Origin: Helicoverpa zea | Lineage: Eukaryota; Arthropoda; Insecta; Lepidoptera; Noctuidae | NCBI RefSeq assembly: GCF_022581195.2 | Contig: NC_061480.1 | Span: forward strand, 4,054,892-4,118,891 | DNA: 64,000 nucleotides | Direction: 5' to 3' | Shown here: piece by piece, positions 22,501 through 33,426 of the stretch | Layout of the letters: every line of letters starts with the position of its first letter | How positions within the stretch are numbered: position 1 is the first letter of the stretch | The notes under the pieces: generated by a model | What the model saw: only the letters and a program-made list of their open reading frames with translations | What the model was told of the DNA's origin: nothing | The model's database searches: none | Translations under genes and position numbers: made by a program

Positions 22501-25500
22501 AAGAACTGTGAGTCATGTTGGTATTAAATGTAGTTTTACACGACGTAGGTACTGGCCTACCCTTGCAAATGGGTAATAAAAGGAAGGTAACTTACCCATC
22601 GTCAAAGTTAGACAAGGTCTTAACTTTCAAACGACGAGGTAACTTAGTCTAACATGGAATCAAACCAAGCCTTCTTCTTTGTTGCAAATCATAATAAATA
22701 AATAAAGCCTGTCAAATTTCCTTTATAAGACTGGTTGTCCGAATTTCTGACTTCTGGACGACATAAACAGATATCAAAGATAAATAGCAATTTAACGCGC
22801 CGTTCCAAAATACGGATAAATCCTATTATAAACGCGAAAGTTTGATGTATGCTCCTCTTTGACACAAAAACTACCGAATTAATTTTAATAATAATATAGC
22901 TTATACTTATCAGAATAACTTAAAGGCTACTTCTTATCCGGCTACGGGAGAGTGTTCCTTCATTCATAAAGCGAGCAAAACCGCTGACATAAGCAAGTCA
23001 GTATATAAATAAACAAAAGGGCAAGGTGAGGTAACTTACCTGTTCCATCAAAATGCTAATAGTATCCAAAATTATCTATCTCTTAGTTTTGGCAGAGTGA
23101 CAATTTGCCTAACCTTGACTAGTGGGCGATGCCAGTGAAATTATACTGTCTAATTTATAAGAGGAAGCGGATATCAAATAAACCGGGCGGTATATTAAAG
23201 ACCTCGTCAATAAACTTCTATGTTATAACCCTCGCCAAATAAGTTTGCTGCTCTGAGAGCTCGTGGCTAATTAACAGCCGCACTGGTCGAATGTTACCAT
23301 CTTGGTGTTTCGGAAGGCACGTCAAACAGTAGGTCCTGGCTGCCATTTGAACATCTTTGGCAGTCGTTACGGGTAGTCAGAAGCTGGAATGTACGACAGC
23401 CAGTCGACGACGACGACGAAGGGGTATCGGGTTGTCTGGGTAACTGCAAGCTGACCCGACATAGGTAATTATCTGAAAAGTCTAAACAGATGATGAGGAG
23501 CAGAACTTGAGTAAATTGGTGGACAACAACTAGTTTCATATTAGAGATGAGGCGCAGGACCGACATTAAGGTGCTCTCCAATGCACGGGTGTATCAATCA
23601 CCAACTTCCAGGCTCTGCTGGTGGGGCAGGCTGGGCTGCTTTGTAAAAATTTCTTAAACCCACAAATCATCATAATCTTATCTGCCTAGCCTTTTCCCAA
23701 CTATATTGGGGTCGGCTTCCGTCAGCAAACAGTAACAGAGTGCAGCTGAGTAGCAGTGTGGTCCATGGTCAGCCGACTCCAACATAGCTTTTTGAAAAGG
23801 TAAGGCAGATGATGACGAGTACCATTGGAATTCAGCTAATTTCATAGGCAACAGCTAGTTTCATTTTAAAGTAGGTACTAACTACATATGTTGCCAATAG
23901 ATTTTACTATTCATACCTATGTGCATAGTCACGTGTATCTACATATAATTAGATCGATAAAAATAATTAGATTTCGTGGGAATGCGTGGGTATTCCCTAC
24001 GGTATGTAAGACGGAATATTAATTACAATGCGTTTGTTCGTCGCGTGATTGTATGCTAATTAATATTAGTTGATTAAAACAATTAAAGTTCTTGGCATAG
24101 AATAAATACAATCTTGCTGTGTTGCTGCACCAAATCAACTGCAGCCAGCCATTTGATCCCAGAAGCATCATCATCTGCCTAGCCTTTTCCCAACTATGTT
24201 GGGGCCGGCTTCCAGTTTAACTGGATGCAGCTGAGTATCAAAGTGCCACAAGGATCGACTGCCTGTCAGACCTCCTCAACCCAGTTACCCGGGCAACCCG
24301 ATACCCCTTGGTCAGACTGCATTTATTATTCTGCAGATCTAAAATAAAGCATTTCGGCGCGAGCTAGCATGTGTTCTATACACACAAAGGCTGCAGATCC
24401 GCGGACATTTTATAAATGTTCACACGCAATGTGTTAGTGTGGGTCCACACTGCGAGCCTAGCGCGGTTGCGACGACGGGCGCGAAGTATCAAACATATGA
24501 AACTCGCCTTTGCGTCCATATTGAAGTGACTAAGGCGGAAGCCTAGTGCGATGGGACTGAGCGAGTCAGCGCGCGTAAGTTTCAAACCCTTCTATCTTCG
24601 CGTTCTGGCCACACTACGGGCCTAGTCATCTAATTATTTTCTTCTTCCCAGCAAAAATTCTTCTTCCCAGCAAAAACGCATAGGAAGTGGTGAAGGGTGG
24701 GCGTTTTGGGGGCTGTCTTTTGTAAATTTATTTTTTTTGACGTTCGAAAAGTGCTGTTTTGCAGCCAAGTTTGAATAAATGACTTTTGATTTTGATTTTG
24801 ATTTTGATCGAGCGACCCAATGCGCGGGCGGCGGGGGTAACAAACCAGTTCGATCTTGTCGTTCGGCGTATGTGCGTTTATATTTGTTTGTCTAAAAAAT
24901 GGCGGTGAATACTGAATCGTTTATAAGTGCAATTCAATCTCAACCACCGATCTGGCAAAGCAAACATCCACACCACAATAATCGCACAATAACAAGAAAG
25001 TTATGGAGTGAAATAAAAGAACAATTTCCTATAAGTCAAGGTGTTGCATTCCTGATGTACATCACACCGCTACAAGAGCTCGCGCCTTCACTGTGGCCAC
25101 CCCACGCCACCGCTCGCCGCGCCCACCTAGGCTCCAGTCACCGCGCTTGCAGTGTGGACCCACACTTACTGTTTGCTAGAGCGAGTACACCAAAAAAAAC
25201 ATCTGTGTTGAATCTCTCCTTTAGATTACTTCAAGGCTACTTTTTGTCCAGAAGTATTTCACTGAAAATGCAGGCGAACCAAGGGAAATATAGCTAGTAC
25301 CTACGCCTATATAAGATGTTTAACAAAGAATCACAAAAGTCAAGTGTGATATAAATTAACACTTGCACTCTTATGAAACAAAGTATATACGTAAACATGA
25401 CTCTTTATTAACACATAATGGTTTATCGATCTAACACGATTTAGTAGGTGAATAGAAGGCTTTTCTATTCTGGTGAGAAATCATCAAATGACCCCCTCCC

Positions 25501-28500
25501 GCTGTGGGTGCAGCGTGAGGGAGTGTCAGACTCTTACTGACTGAAACCCATCATGTTCCTTCTTAAGCTTTTTATGTACCAGCGCCCCGGTAACTCGCGC
25601 GAGCAATCCCACAGGTTCTCAAGGTTAGATTTTTTTTTTGTATGTTTGTTCGCTCATATCTCCCTTGTTCTAAGTTCGCCATATTCAAATGATGTCTGTT
25701 CTTCGCTATAAGACCTGTAGTCATATCCGTTACATTGTCATATTCAAACAGTAGGATACAAGAAAATGACAATGATAATGGGTAGCATAAACACCTGATT
25801 TATTAAATACGAAAGAGATGTGGTATCAGAGTATTGCAGAAAAATGATTAAGTGTGTCAATTTTCAAATTGCGATTACAAGAAAACTACTGAACAGATTT
25901 TCGTACGAGTTTCGCCGTAGATACCTACAACCTAGAATAAAATTATTTCAACAGCAGTCTAATCTTCAATCAATTTCATACACTTGTTAAATAAATTCTT
26001 TGTCTTTTTCAGGTATTCGAGCACGCCTACTCAGCAGGGCTAAGCCGGGACGACATACTCCAATGCATCGGGTGCATGAGACCCACGCCAGGAGTGAAGG
26101 AGCTTATCGCGGTGTGCGCAGAGGAGGGCTGGCATATCGTCATTATATCCGATGCGAATACCGTCTTTGTGGAGCACTGGCTGAAGGTCAATGGGTTACG
26201 GGTGAGTTTCAGACTCCTCATCATCCTCCGAGCCTTTTTCCCAACTATGTTGGCGTCGGCTTCCAGTCTAACCGGATGTAGCTGAGTACCAGTGCTTTAC
26301 AAGAAGTGACTGCCATGCCTGGCCTCCTCAACCCAGTTACCCGGGTAACCCGATTCTAAGTTTGTATGTACTTTCTAAGTATATCTTAGACACCATTGGC
26401 TGTGTTTCGGATGGCACGTTAAACTGTAGGTCCCGGCTGTCATTGAACATCCTTGGCAGTCGTTACGGGTCTTCAGAAGCCAGTAAGTCTGACACCAGTC
26501 TAACCTCAACCCGGTTACCCGGCCAACCCAACTTACTTACGTTTATGTGACGAAGAAGCAACCTTGATAAAAAGCAGTTATTTCTTACAACAAAACAAAT
26601 AATTTTACGTCATTCATGATTTCATATGATGATGATGATGATGTCCTCCTAGCCGATTATCGGCTACGGCGGCTGTTCTCATGTAAGGAGACTAGCCAAC
26701 TACGCAGGACATATTATAGTGCACGAGCATTTGCGCAGACACAGGTGCACTCACTATTCCTTAACTCTCATAGCCCGATGGGACGGTAATCCGACACGAC
26801 CGGAGAGAGATCAGGCGCAGGACCGACATTTACGTGCTCTCCGATGCACGGGTGTATCAATCACCAGCTTCCAGGCTCCGGGCTGCTTTGTGAAAGTCTT
26901 CTAAAACCCACAAAGCGATTTCGGCCCGACTCGGGAATCGAACCCGAGACCACGTGCTCAGCAGCCACACTTGCGACAGCTAGACCAACGAGGCAGTCGG
27001 TATTTCATATAATGATGAAATGTTCTAGTGAAAATTACAACTTTACATTTGTATAGAAGTTTCATTAGCAGTTCCATAGTAAATAATAGTGCACTGTTAT
27101 AGTAATAGTTTGTTTGCACATCTGTTGAGAGCATGTGACTCAAAAACAAAAGTGTTCTAATGACGAACTAAAACTACTTCATCATCATCATCATCTCAGG
27201 CATAGGACGTCCACTGCTGAACATAGGCCTCCCCCTTAGATCTCCACAGATACCTGTTGGAGGCGACCTGCATCCAGCGTCGACGGCGACCTTTATAAGG
27301 TTGTCTGTCCACCTTGTATTAATACTTGGCTGTAAATAATTCCCGTATCCGGATAAAATGAAACCTACACCTTACTTCGGGCTCTAGACTATCTGTGGAC
27401 CAAACATTCATAAGCAAGTACATAAGGGTGTAAATAAAGTAAGTAGGTAAAAAAATAAAAAATAAAATAAACGTTTATTCCGAATAAATTCTCCAATATT
27501 TTTTACTATTACTTTTGCCAAACTGCAAAACAGTTTGTTGGCAAATGTAGCTCCTTATTTACTCTGTTATTAAATTTCTCGTGTTTATTTACTTATAACT
27601 ATGTCGTTATTATAAACAAATAACTTTGGTCAGGATGAGGCAAGAATTCCAATACTCTGGAACTCCAGAGTATTGGAATTCTTGCCAATTCCAATACTCT
27701 TTTTCTTCTTCTTGCTTGGAGGTATATCGGGTTTATCACATTAAATTAAATATGTTAATATACTGGTTAATATATGTCGATTAGCACAAAGAAATAAAAG
27801 ATTTTTTCAAACAAAGTAAATAGAATGAAAATTTGCGAGAATTAGAACTCCATATAGAGTCAGTCATTAAACACAACGGAAATTCTCCCTTGAAAACTGA
27901 CAGCTGTCAACTGATCAAAACGATACTCCTAACTTTATCTCTGCTTTACACAATGATGTTGTAATTATGAAAATGAAAAATGACTCCTGTGGCTAAACCA
28001 CTGAATGGATCAGGTTAATTTTTGTACAATTCGCCATAGAATATCATAAAGTACATGCGATAAGGATAAGGAAGTGCATAAAGATGTACAGTCAACTTCA
28101 GGTCAGTGGTAATAGTTTTATAGGAAAATCGTCCTTATTACTATTGAGTTAAGGTGCATGACAGTTACCACTAATGTGCAGTTTACTGTACAAGAGGAAG
28201 TTAACAGTTTTCTCAAAGACAAATCGTTCTAATTATACCTTTTAATAGAGGTATACTAATATGTAGATCTGAGTAAGCACGTGAGGATTTTCAAGGATTC
28301 TTTACATATTGCCTATCGGTGGGTTACAATAACCTGTCTGTTGATTTGGTTTCTAGAGATAGGAATTTGATATTACTTGTAATGGTGGCATGTGAAAACT
28401 ATTTTTAGAAAGCAAGCAATAGATAGTTTAAACTGACAAACGCATTGCCGTGCCAAAAAAAATCCTGTCGATAGAAATCCATAAAGTTTGTTATTTGTCG

Positions 28501-30354
28501 ACACAGGAAATATTTATACGGAAGTATATAAAGATAATAATAAAATACCTCTAATTGTGTCCCACACGTTCTGGGGTCCTTCGAATGCCACAGTCACTTG
28601 TAATTTACACTTTAAAAACTTTCGACCATGTCCTAAGTTTCGATAGCAACCCCAAACAAAACGAAATTAAAACCAATTTACTTTTTGAAATCGCAATAAA
28701 GTAACTTTTTTTTTACTTTTATTATTCTTTATTGTACACAAAACATATTTTTCATCCCACCATCTCGGAAAGAGTAGTTTTACCCTTTGATATCTGAGCG
28801 CAAAAGCCGTTTTTATTCTCTAGAGCGGTAAAGTGATTTGAATTTAGAACATCATGTCAAATCGTGTGCAATACTCCGTTTGTGACAATCTTGATAAGAC
28901 TTTTCAAACAAATAAATATTAAACAAATAAAATACTGCTTAAAATAATTATTCAATTAATTAAGTCATTTTTATTATTGTTTTTACATAGATTTCTAACC
29001 TCGTTTCATTTTTAAACTGAGTTTTCAAATAAATGAACTTTAATAGATACTGCTTTTTAATTTGATACTCATATGTGCGCGCCATTTTGTTTTTTTGCAT
29101 TTAGTAATTTCCTCGATGAGGTGGGATGAAAAGTTACGTGTTGCACTCGAGTGCAAAGATTTTTCACCTTGAGCTCTTTTGATTCCCTCGCTATCGCTCA
29201 GGATTCTAATTATTGAAACACTCGCTACGCTCGTGTTTCAATTTTAGAATCCTTCGCTTGCTCGGTCATCAAAATTAAGCTCGCGGTTAAAAAGCAACTT
29301 TGCACTCTTGTATAACAAATAACTATTGATACACACACAATACAGAAATATCATGTACAAAGGCGAGCTTAACCCAGAGTTGGGTTCTCTGACAGAAAAC
29401 CTTAGAGCGATAGAGAGATGCGATAGGGAAGAGTAAGTTAGAAGTGCACAACTAATTTTGACTTTTCTCATTCCAGGATTGCATAACAGAGATAATAACG
29501 AACCCCGCACACTGGGCAGGCGACAAACTGCTAATCAAGCCTTACATGCATCAGACAGCCTGTGCTAGGTGTCCGCCGAACCTCTGCAAGAAATCTGCCC
29601 TACTCCAGTGGACTTCTAAAGCTAAACACGAGAAATACGTGTACTGTGGAGATGGGAGGAATGATTTCTGTCCTGTTACTGTCTTGCCTGACCATGTTAG
29701 TATTATTATCTTTAACTGCTTCTTTACAATTCCACGTCAGAGGCCGTAAGGTGGATTTGAGAAACTCTGACACTCTGACTCTGGCCTGATTCTGCCAAGT
29801 TAGTAATGTGACAATTGGATAACAATTGAACTTCAATAGCAGTTATAATCTTAGCGGGCATCCTGCTACTAATGTAAGACCAATCGTATTCCATTAATAT
29901 TTCATTGGTTTGATATTGGTCTGCTATTTGGTCTATAGGTTAGTCTGCTCTACAATCATATTGCAATCGTAAATCATTTGCAGATAAATGATTCATTATT
30001 GAATCACAGAAAAGGATAAAAACGTTTATTTAAAAGAAAAAATAGCGGAATGCCACATACGCTTCAATCGTAATTGAGTCGTGATTGGATCTCAAATCGT
30101 ATGACACTTAACTAAAATTGGCTGAACCAAGCCCCTGCAGCCCACTCGATAAAAAGAAAACTAATCTATATTTTTCTCCATTATTTCAGGCAATCGTATG
30201 CCCCCGGATGGGCTACCCCCTCCATGACCTTTTAAAGAAGGACTCATCATCCTCCACGCCGCTGGTAAAAGCTAACATAGTGCCCTGGGTCCACTTGACA
30301 GCGGTCCTCGACACATTGTACCCGGGACGGACAGCCGGAAGAATTGACATGTGA
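19514..30354 (+). CDS. PHOSPHO2-type HAD phosphatase (pyridoxal phosphate phosphatase-like), complete
   Basis: Four exons at 19514-19663, 26013-26201, 29477-29695 and 30190-30354, all phase 0 with GT/AG borders, encode 240 aa, matching vertebrate PHOSPHO2 (about 241 aa). HAD motif I is IIFDFDRTIVDADSD (residues 7-21, nucleophile Asp). Motif II is IISDANT. The Lys-rich stretch NLCKKSALLQW fits motif III. Motif IV is YCGDGRNDFCP, with the Mg-binding aspartates. The cap is Cys-rich (CARCPPNLC), as in this family. Established for relatives: hydrolysis of phosphoethanolamine and phosphocholine by PHOSPHO1, and of pyridoxal 5'-phosphate by PHOSPHO2. The substrate here is inferred only. The ATG at 19514 is chosen because the in-frame upstream sequence to 19493 lacks an ATG. 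Introns 1 and 2 (6.3 and 3.3 kb) are full of repeats. Confidence 0.94.
19664..21510. other. PHOSPHO2 intron 1, first part; little recognisable
   Basis: AT-rich intron DNA. A 118-codon minus-strand frame at 20380-20736 has no recognised motif and sits in a GC-richer patch that may be an unclassified repeat. About 20865-20945 matches repeat family H (complement of GGGCAGTAGTTCCCACGGGA). Confidence 0.4.
21515..21685 (-). mobile_element. SINE family A fragment
   Basis: Reverse-strand 3' half of the SINE (AACTATGTTGGTGTAGGCTT, CCTCAACCTAGTTACCTGGG), diverged. Confidence 0.6.
22175..22345 (+). mobile_element. SINE family A fragment
   Basis: Forward-strand 3' half: ACAACCAGTCTTACGAAGGG, a body with CACTGGTACTCAGCTGCAT, and an end near GGCTCGGGAGATGA. 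Confidence 0.6.
23295..23470 (+). mobile_element. SINE family A fragment, rearranged
   Basis: Contains GTTTCGGAAGGCACG, ATCTTTGGCAGTCGTTACGG and a shortened 3' part. It is followed at about 23570-23645 by a fragment of family E (AGGCGCAGGACCGACATTAA). Confidence 0.55.
23665..23800 (-). mobile_element. SINE family A fragment
   Basis: Reverse-strand tail-proximal part (CTGCCTAGCCTTTTCCCAAC, GGGGTCGGCTTCC). Confidence 0.55.
24165..24320 (-). mobile_element. SINE family A fragment
   Basis: Reverse-strand 3' half with AACTATGTTGGGGCCGGCTT and CAACCCAGTTACCCGGGCAA. Confidence 0.6.
24437..25165 (+). mobile_element. PIF/Harbinger-like element, internally deleted, 729 bp
   Basis: Terminal inverted repeats GTGTGGGTCCACACTGC are flanked on both sides by TTA, the target typical of PIF/Harbinger. 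Inside, an ATG at 24899 opens a frame beginning MAVNTESFISAIQSQPPIWQ and continuing TITRKLWSEIKEQFP. This resembles the start of a MADF/Myb-like domain, which Harbinger elements carry as their second protein. The frame is truncated and no DDE transposase is present. A family D repeat (24640-24815) is inserted upstream. Confidence 0.75.
24640..24815 (+). repeat. dispersed repeat family D nested in the PIF/Harbinger element
   Basis: Forward copy with CATAGGAAGTGGTGAAGGGT, GGGGGCTGTCTTTTGTAAAT and a TTTTGATTTTGATTTTGAT tail. A 14-bp stretch, TTCTTCCCAGCAAA, is doubled at its 5' end (about 24642 and 24660). Confidence 0.7.
25450..25620 (+). repeat. dispersed repeat family B
   Basis: Contains CCCTCCCGCTGTGGGTGCAG, GTGTCAGACTCTTACTGACT and GTACCAGCGCCCCGGTAACT. 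In PHOSPHO2 intron 1. Confidence 0.65.
26217..26352 (-). mobile_element. SINE family A fragment (reverse)
   Basis: Begins 15 bp after the PHOSPHO2 exon 2 donor with CATCCTCCGAGCCTTTTTCC and runs to TTACCCGGGTAACCCGATT. There it meets a second SINE copy in the opposite orientation. Confidence 0.65.
26355..26535 (+). mobile_element. SINE family A fragment (forward)
   Basis: Starts TAAGTTTGTATGTACTTTCT and contains AGACACCATTGGCTGTGTTT. With the preceding reverse copy it forms a tail-out inverted pair. Confidence 0.65.
26640..26990 (+). repeat. dispersed repeat family E, longest copy
   Basis: Runs from CCGATTATCGGCTACGGCGG through TCAGGCGCAGGACCGACATT to GACTCGGGAATCGAACCCGA. The final part is the complement of a tRNA B-box-like sequence, which suggests a tRNA-related SINE. 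Fragments are at 14785-14900, 57690-57800, 58590-58720, 59275-59425, 61220-61370 and 63145-63350. Confidence 0.6.
27183..27325 (-). mobile_element. RTE LINE 3'-end fragment
   Basis: Complement of the RTE terminus: (atg)n tail complement, CATAGGACGTCCACTGCTGA and TCCACAGATACCTGTTGGAG, closely matching 3610-3745 in opposite orientation. Confidence 0.75.
27641..27690. repeat. perfect hairpin
   Basis: GGCAAGAATTCCAATACTCT is followed by GGA, a 3-base loop and then its exact complement, giving a stem of about 23 bp. About 14 bp of the stem recurs directly afterwards (27691-27702). Confidence 0.7.
27855..28065 (-). repeat. dispersed repeat family F
   Basis: Inverted copy of 5850-6075, sharing GACAGCTGTCA, TAGGAGTATC-like, CCACTGAATGGAT and TAGAATATCATAAAGTA segments. 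Confidence 0.6.
28066..29476. other. PHOSPHO2 intron 2, remainder
   Basis: AT-rich. TTTTTCATCCCACC near 28750 and its complement near 29120 may be the ends of a 380-bp MITE. About 29140-29310 is a partly palindromic patch (GAGTGCAAAG ends with TTCGCTTGCTCG-like sequence). No exon was seen. Confidence 0.35.
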
Positions 30355-30439
30355 TATTATAGTTAAGGTTTTTTGTTAATGTTTAATTCTTAAAGAAATA
30401 CATTATTTTATTTGTTGAGAAATATATATTTTTTATACT

Positions 30440-30700
30440 TACACACCCTTGCTGTGTTTTGGAAAGCACGATAAAAAATGTAGGTCCCGGCTGTCATTTG
30501 AACATCTTTGGCAGTCGTTACGCTATAAGCTAGAAAGTCTGACAACCAGTCTTATCAAGGGGTATTGGGTTGCCCGGGTAACTGGGTTGAGGAGGTCAGA
30601 TAGGCAGTCGCTCCTTGTGGCACACTGGTACTCAGCTTCATCCGGTTAGACTGAAAACCGACCCCAACATAGTTGGGAAAAGGCTCGGCAGATGATGAAA
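30440..30700 (+). mobile_element. SINE family A, 5'-truncated
   Basis: Starts CCTTGCTGTGTTTTGGAAAG and ends GGGAAAAGGCTCGGCAGATGA. It lies 85 bp after the PHOSPHO2 stop codon, probably within or just past its 3' UTR. Confidence 0.7.
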
Positions 30701-30705
30701 TAAAA

Positions 30706-31570
30706 TATGAAAATTATATCTAACATCTTTTATTACGACAAATAACTTATAAAGTTTATAGACAATATTTCTTATTTTTTTAATAAAAAGCGCATGTGAC
30801 GCCCCCTAGCGTCTCGTTAAGCAACACATTTTAATAGGTACATTAACCTTACACCTACGAGAAATCTACCAACAACCCTTGGTAGAAATTTAAGATTCCA
30901 CATAGCAACATCGAAGGGTAATTTTGATATGGCAACATGATCTGGCAGTGATAAGCTGGCTTGTTGGTAGATTTTCCCATTTTTAACATTATTTTGTTAA
31001 TTTAATACTGATGATAATAATTAGGTCGTAAATGCGTTGATAAGTGTTACCATTTCATAAATTTTCTACCGTTATGGTAGTAAATAAATAGGGAATGCTT
31101 TAAATTACATTTTTCTTATTACTAAGTAGGAAATAAGATATTGTGTTATTTGTTGTATTACATAAATTATTGTTATTTTAAACTTGTTATCGATTCGTAA
31201 TGACATAACCATACATTTCGTCTTTTTTTAAAATAATAGCTGTAAAAATGCTGACGTCTTTAATAGTGTCACTCCCAGCGTATTTCTTCAATTAAATCAA
31301 CGTGTTTCTTAAACATTGCCGTCAATTGTCAACTCAATACCTTTCTCAGCAGTCGGGTAACTATTTAAATATCTGAACACAACAAATAACACAATATACT
31401 ATATCCTTATAAACCTACTTACAATTACTTTACAAGCTGATTCAGCAACATAATATTATAAATACTTCATCTATACTTCATATAAGTTTACTTTTTTTAC
31501 AAAATCTCTAAAAAAAAAGATATGAGGCTTTAACTTTTAAAGTTATAGAAAAGAATACTCGTCAAAAAAC
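30706..31570. other. no gene seen
   Basis: Very AT-rich intergenic DNA with no recognised repeat or conserved frame. Confidence 0.4.
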
Positions 31571-31656
31571 TTTGCATCTCTGAAGTTAGGTGTTAGAAGC
31601 GTCGCGCATGTGTGGTTGTGTTTTGTTATTACTTTTTGACCATCATGCAGTTATTA

Positions 31657-31883
31657 TAGTTCGGCCATTCAGAGAATGCGTTCCTGACACGTCGCGATTG
31701 AACTGACGACGTAACTACATTCATTGATTATTGATATAATAATGTTGTTTTAATGCTCCTCAATTGTTAAAACGGTAAACAACCAGCAAAAATATTTTTA
31801 TCGTAACTGCAACGCCATTGCAAAGTTACGTCGTCAGTTCAATCGCGACGTGTCAGGAACGCATTCTCTGAATGGCCGAACTA
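31657..31883. mobile_element. MITE with ~60-bp inverted repeats, TA-flanked, empty site nearby
   Basis: Arms starting TAGTTCGGCCATTCAGAGAA are perfectly inverted over about 58 bp around a 107-bp AT-rich centre. Flanks are TA and TA. The paralogous sequence at 32130-32150 has a single TA at the same place, confirming insertion with a TA duplication. Confidence 0.85.
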
Positions 31884-31924
31884 TAGTAGCTAACTTCGGG
31901 ACGGTAAGTAACCTTACTTTTTTT

Positions 31925-32045
31925 TGATGGGAAATCATCAAATGACCCCTCCCGCTGTGGGTGCAGCGCTCGGGAGTGTCAGACTTACTGACTGAAACCC
32001 ACGATGTTCCTTCTGAAGCTCTTTATTTACCAGCGCTGCGGTAAC
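31925..32045 (+). repeat. dispersed repeat family B
   Basis: Contains GGGAAATCATCAAATGACCC, CCCGCTGTGGGTGCAGCG and TTATTTACCAGCGCTGCGGT. Confidence 0.65.
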
Positions 32046-32169
32046 TCAACTATACCTCTCTGAAGTTAGCTGTTAGACGCCTCGCACATGCGCGGTAGTA
32101 TTTTGTTGGTACTTTTTGACTATCGTGAAGTTATTAGTAGCTAACTACGGGATGGCAAAATTACCTGGC

Positions 32170-33354
32170 GAGGAAACATATGCAGTTGTGATGTATTATT
32201 CCTTTCTATAACTTTTCAAGTTATTTGCTTAAAGCTAACTTACATAAATACGTAATATAAACGTTTTTAAGATGGCAAGATTGTATTTAGATAAGTTTTT
32301 TCACTTTTACATTGGAAATAAACAAAGTAAAATAAAAACAGATAGGTACTGAAACGTAGACTTTTGGGTAAGTAGGCGTTTTTTAGATATAGATTTTCAA
32401 ATTTTGAAAATCATAAAGATAGATTTTCTGCATAACCATCTTAACTTTAATAAAAAGGTTTCATACTCCTGCGAGCCTCTTTTTTCAAATGTTATGGATA
32501 AACGGAGTAGTTATAAAAAATGATTATTGAGATATTACTTTCAGAGTTTCACTTAGGAGACTAGAAATTACGAAGTTACTAAAGTATGGTGTAAGTTTTT
32601 TTTTTGTAACTAAAAAGTTGTCAATTTCCAATTTCTTAAAAAAAATAACCATAATGTTGTAAGCCTAAAAATTTAAATTTCTACTATTCTGATAATTTAT
32701 AATTTTCTTAATTAATTTAAACGGCAATAGATTACAGATTACATAATACCTAAAAGCTAACTTAAATAATATTAATATAAAAAATAAACAACATATGAAA
32801 TAATAATTATATATTATTAATAATAAATAGTTTAATTACATGAAATGAACACAACGATATCATTTATGTATTGCAAATATTTTTTTGCAATTTTGTCATG
32901 GATTTTATGTTTTATTATTATTTTTATGATATTGCTGGGTAAAACATTAATTTTTAATAAATCAATGTTCATTTTAATAATTATAATTAAAATTAACTTA
33001 CAATTTACAATAATTTCAATAGCAACGTTTTGTTTTTCCATAAAATTAAGAGCCTCATTCATTTTCAAAACGTTTTGTTAGCCGTTAGACCTTTAAAATA
33101 ATTATAAATAAATTAATAGTTTTTATATGCAGAATTATTTAAGCGTATTTTACCTCGAAAACACAATTGATTTCAGAGATGTTTTTTTTACAATACATTT
33201 CGATTTTTTGAGTTACAAAAAACCGAGCTGCATGTGTTATATTTTCTTTACGGTATGTGTATTTTAGTTTAAGTATGATTTATTATGTCTATTTATAAAG
33301 GAAAGACAATAGGTACTAACATACAAGAGTGTTCTAACGAAACAAAAAAGACAT
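32170..33354. other. no gene seen
   Basis: Extremely AT-rich. The antiparallel 78-codon frames at 32832-33081 consist almost wholly of Ile, Lys, Phe and Asn codons and look like composition artefacts. Confidence 0.4.
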
Positions 33355-33426
33355 TAAAGGTACGTTTTGAATGCCAACTTTTGAATGCAACTGTTCGCTT
33401 CGATCCAAAACGGTTTCATGTAAATA

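Larger units (their letters stand above)
24385..25225. repeat. dispersed repeat family I split by a PIF/Harbinger element
   Basis: The left part (CGGACATTTTATAAATGTTC, ACACGCAATGTGTTA) and the right part (TTACTGTTTGCTAGAGCGAG) together match the uninterrupted copy at about 10060-10160. The break holds a 729-bp insertion. Related fragments lie at 49430-49520 and 61500-61690. Confidence 0.65.
31571..32165. repeat. direct duplication flanking repeat B, one copy carrying a MITE
   Basis: About 110 bp at 31571-31655 plus 31886-31905 (CTCTGAAGTTAGGTGTTAGA ... GTAGCTAACTTCGGG) is repeated at 32052-32157 (CTCTGAAGTTAGCTGTTAGA ... GTAGCTAACTACGGG). The first copy is split by the MITE. A family B repeat (31925-32045) lies between the copies. 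Confidence 0.7.

Noticed and set aside
24899..25297. 132-codon frame as an independent gene
   Set aside because: The first part is a truncated MADF-like fragment inside a TTA-flanked Harbinger relic, and the rest reads through the terminal repeat into repeat family I.
32832..33081. Hydrophobic 78-codon frames on both strands, membrane-protein-like
   Set aside because: Composition is dominated by AAT, ATT and TTT codons, and both strands are open over the same AT-rich stretch.
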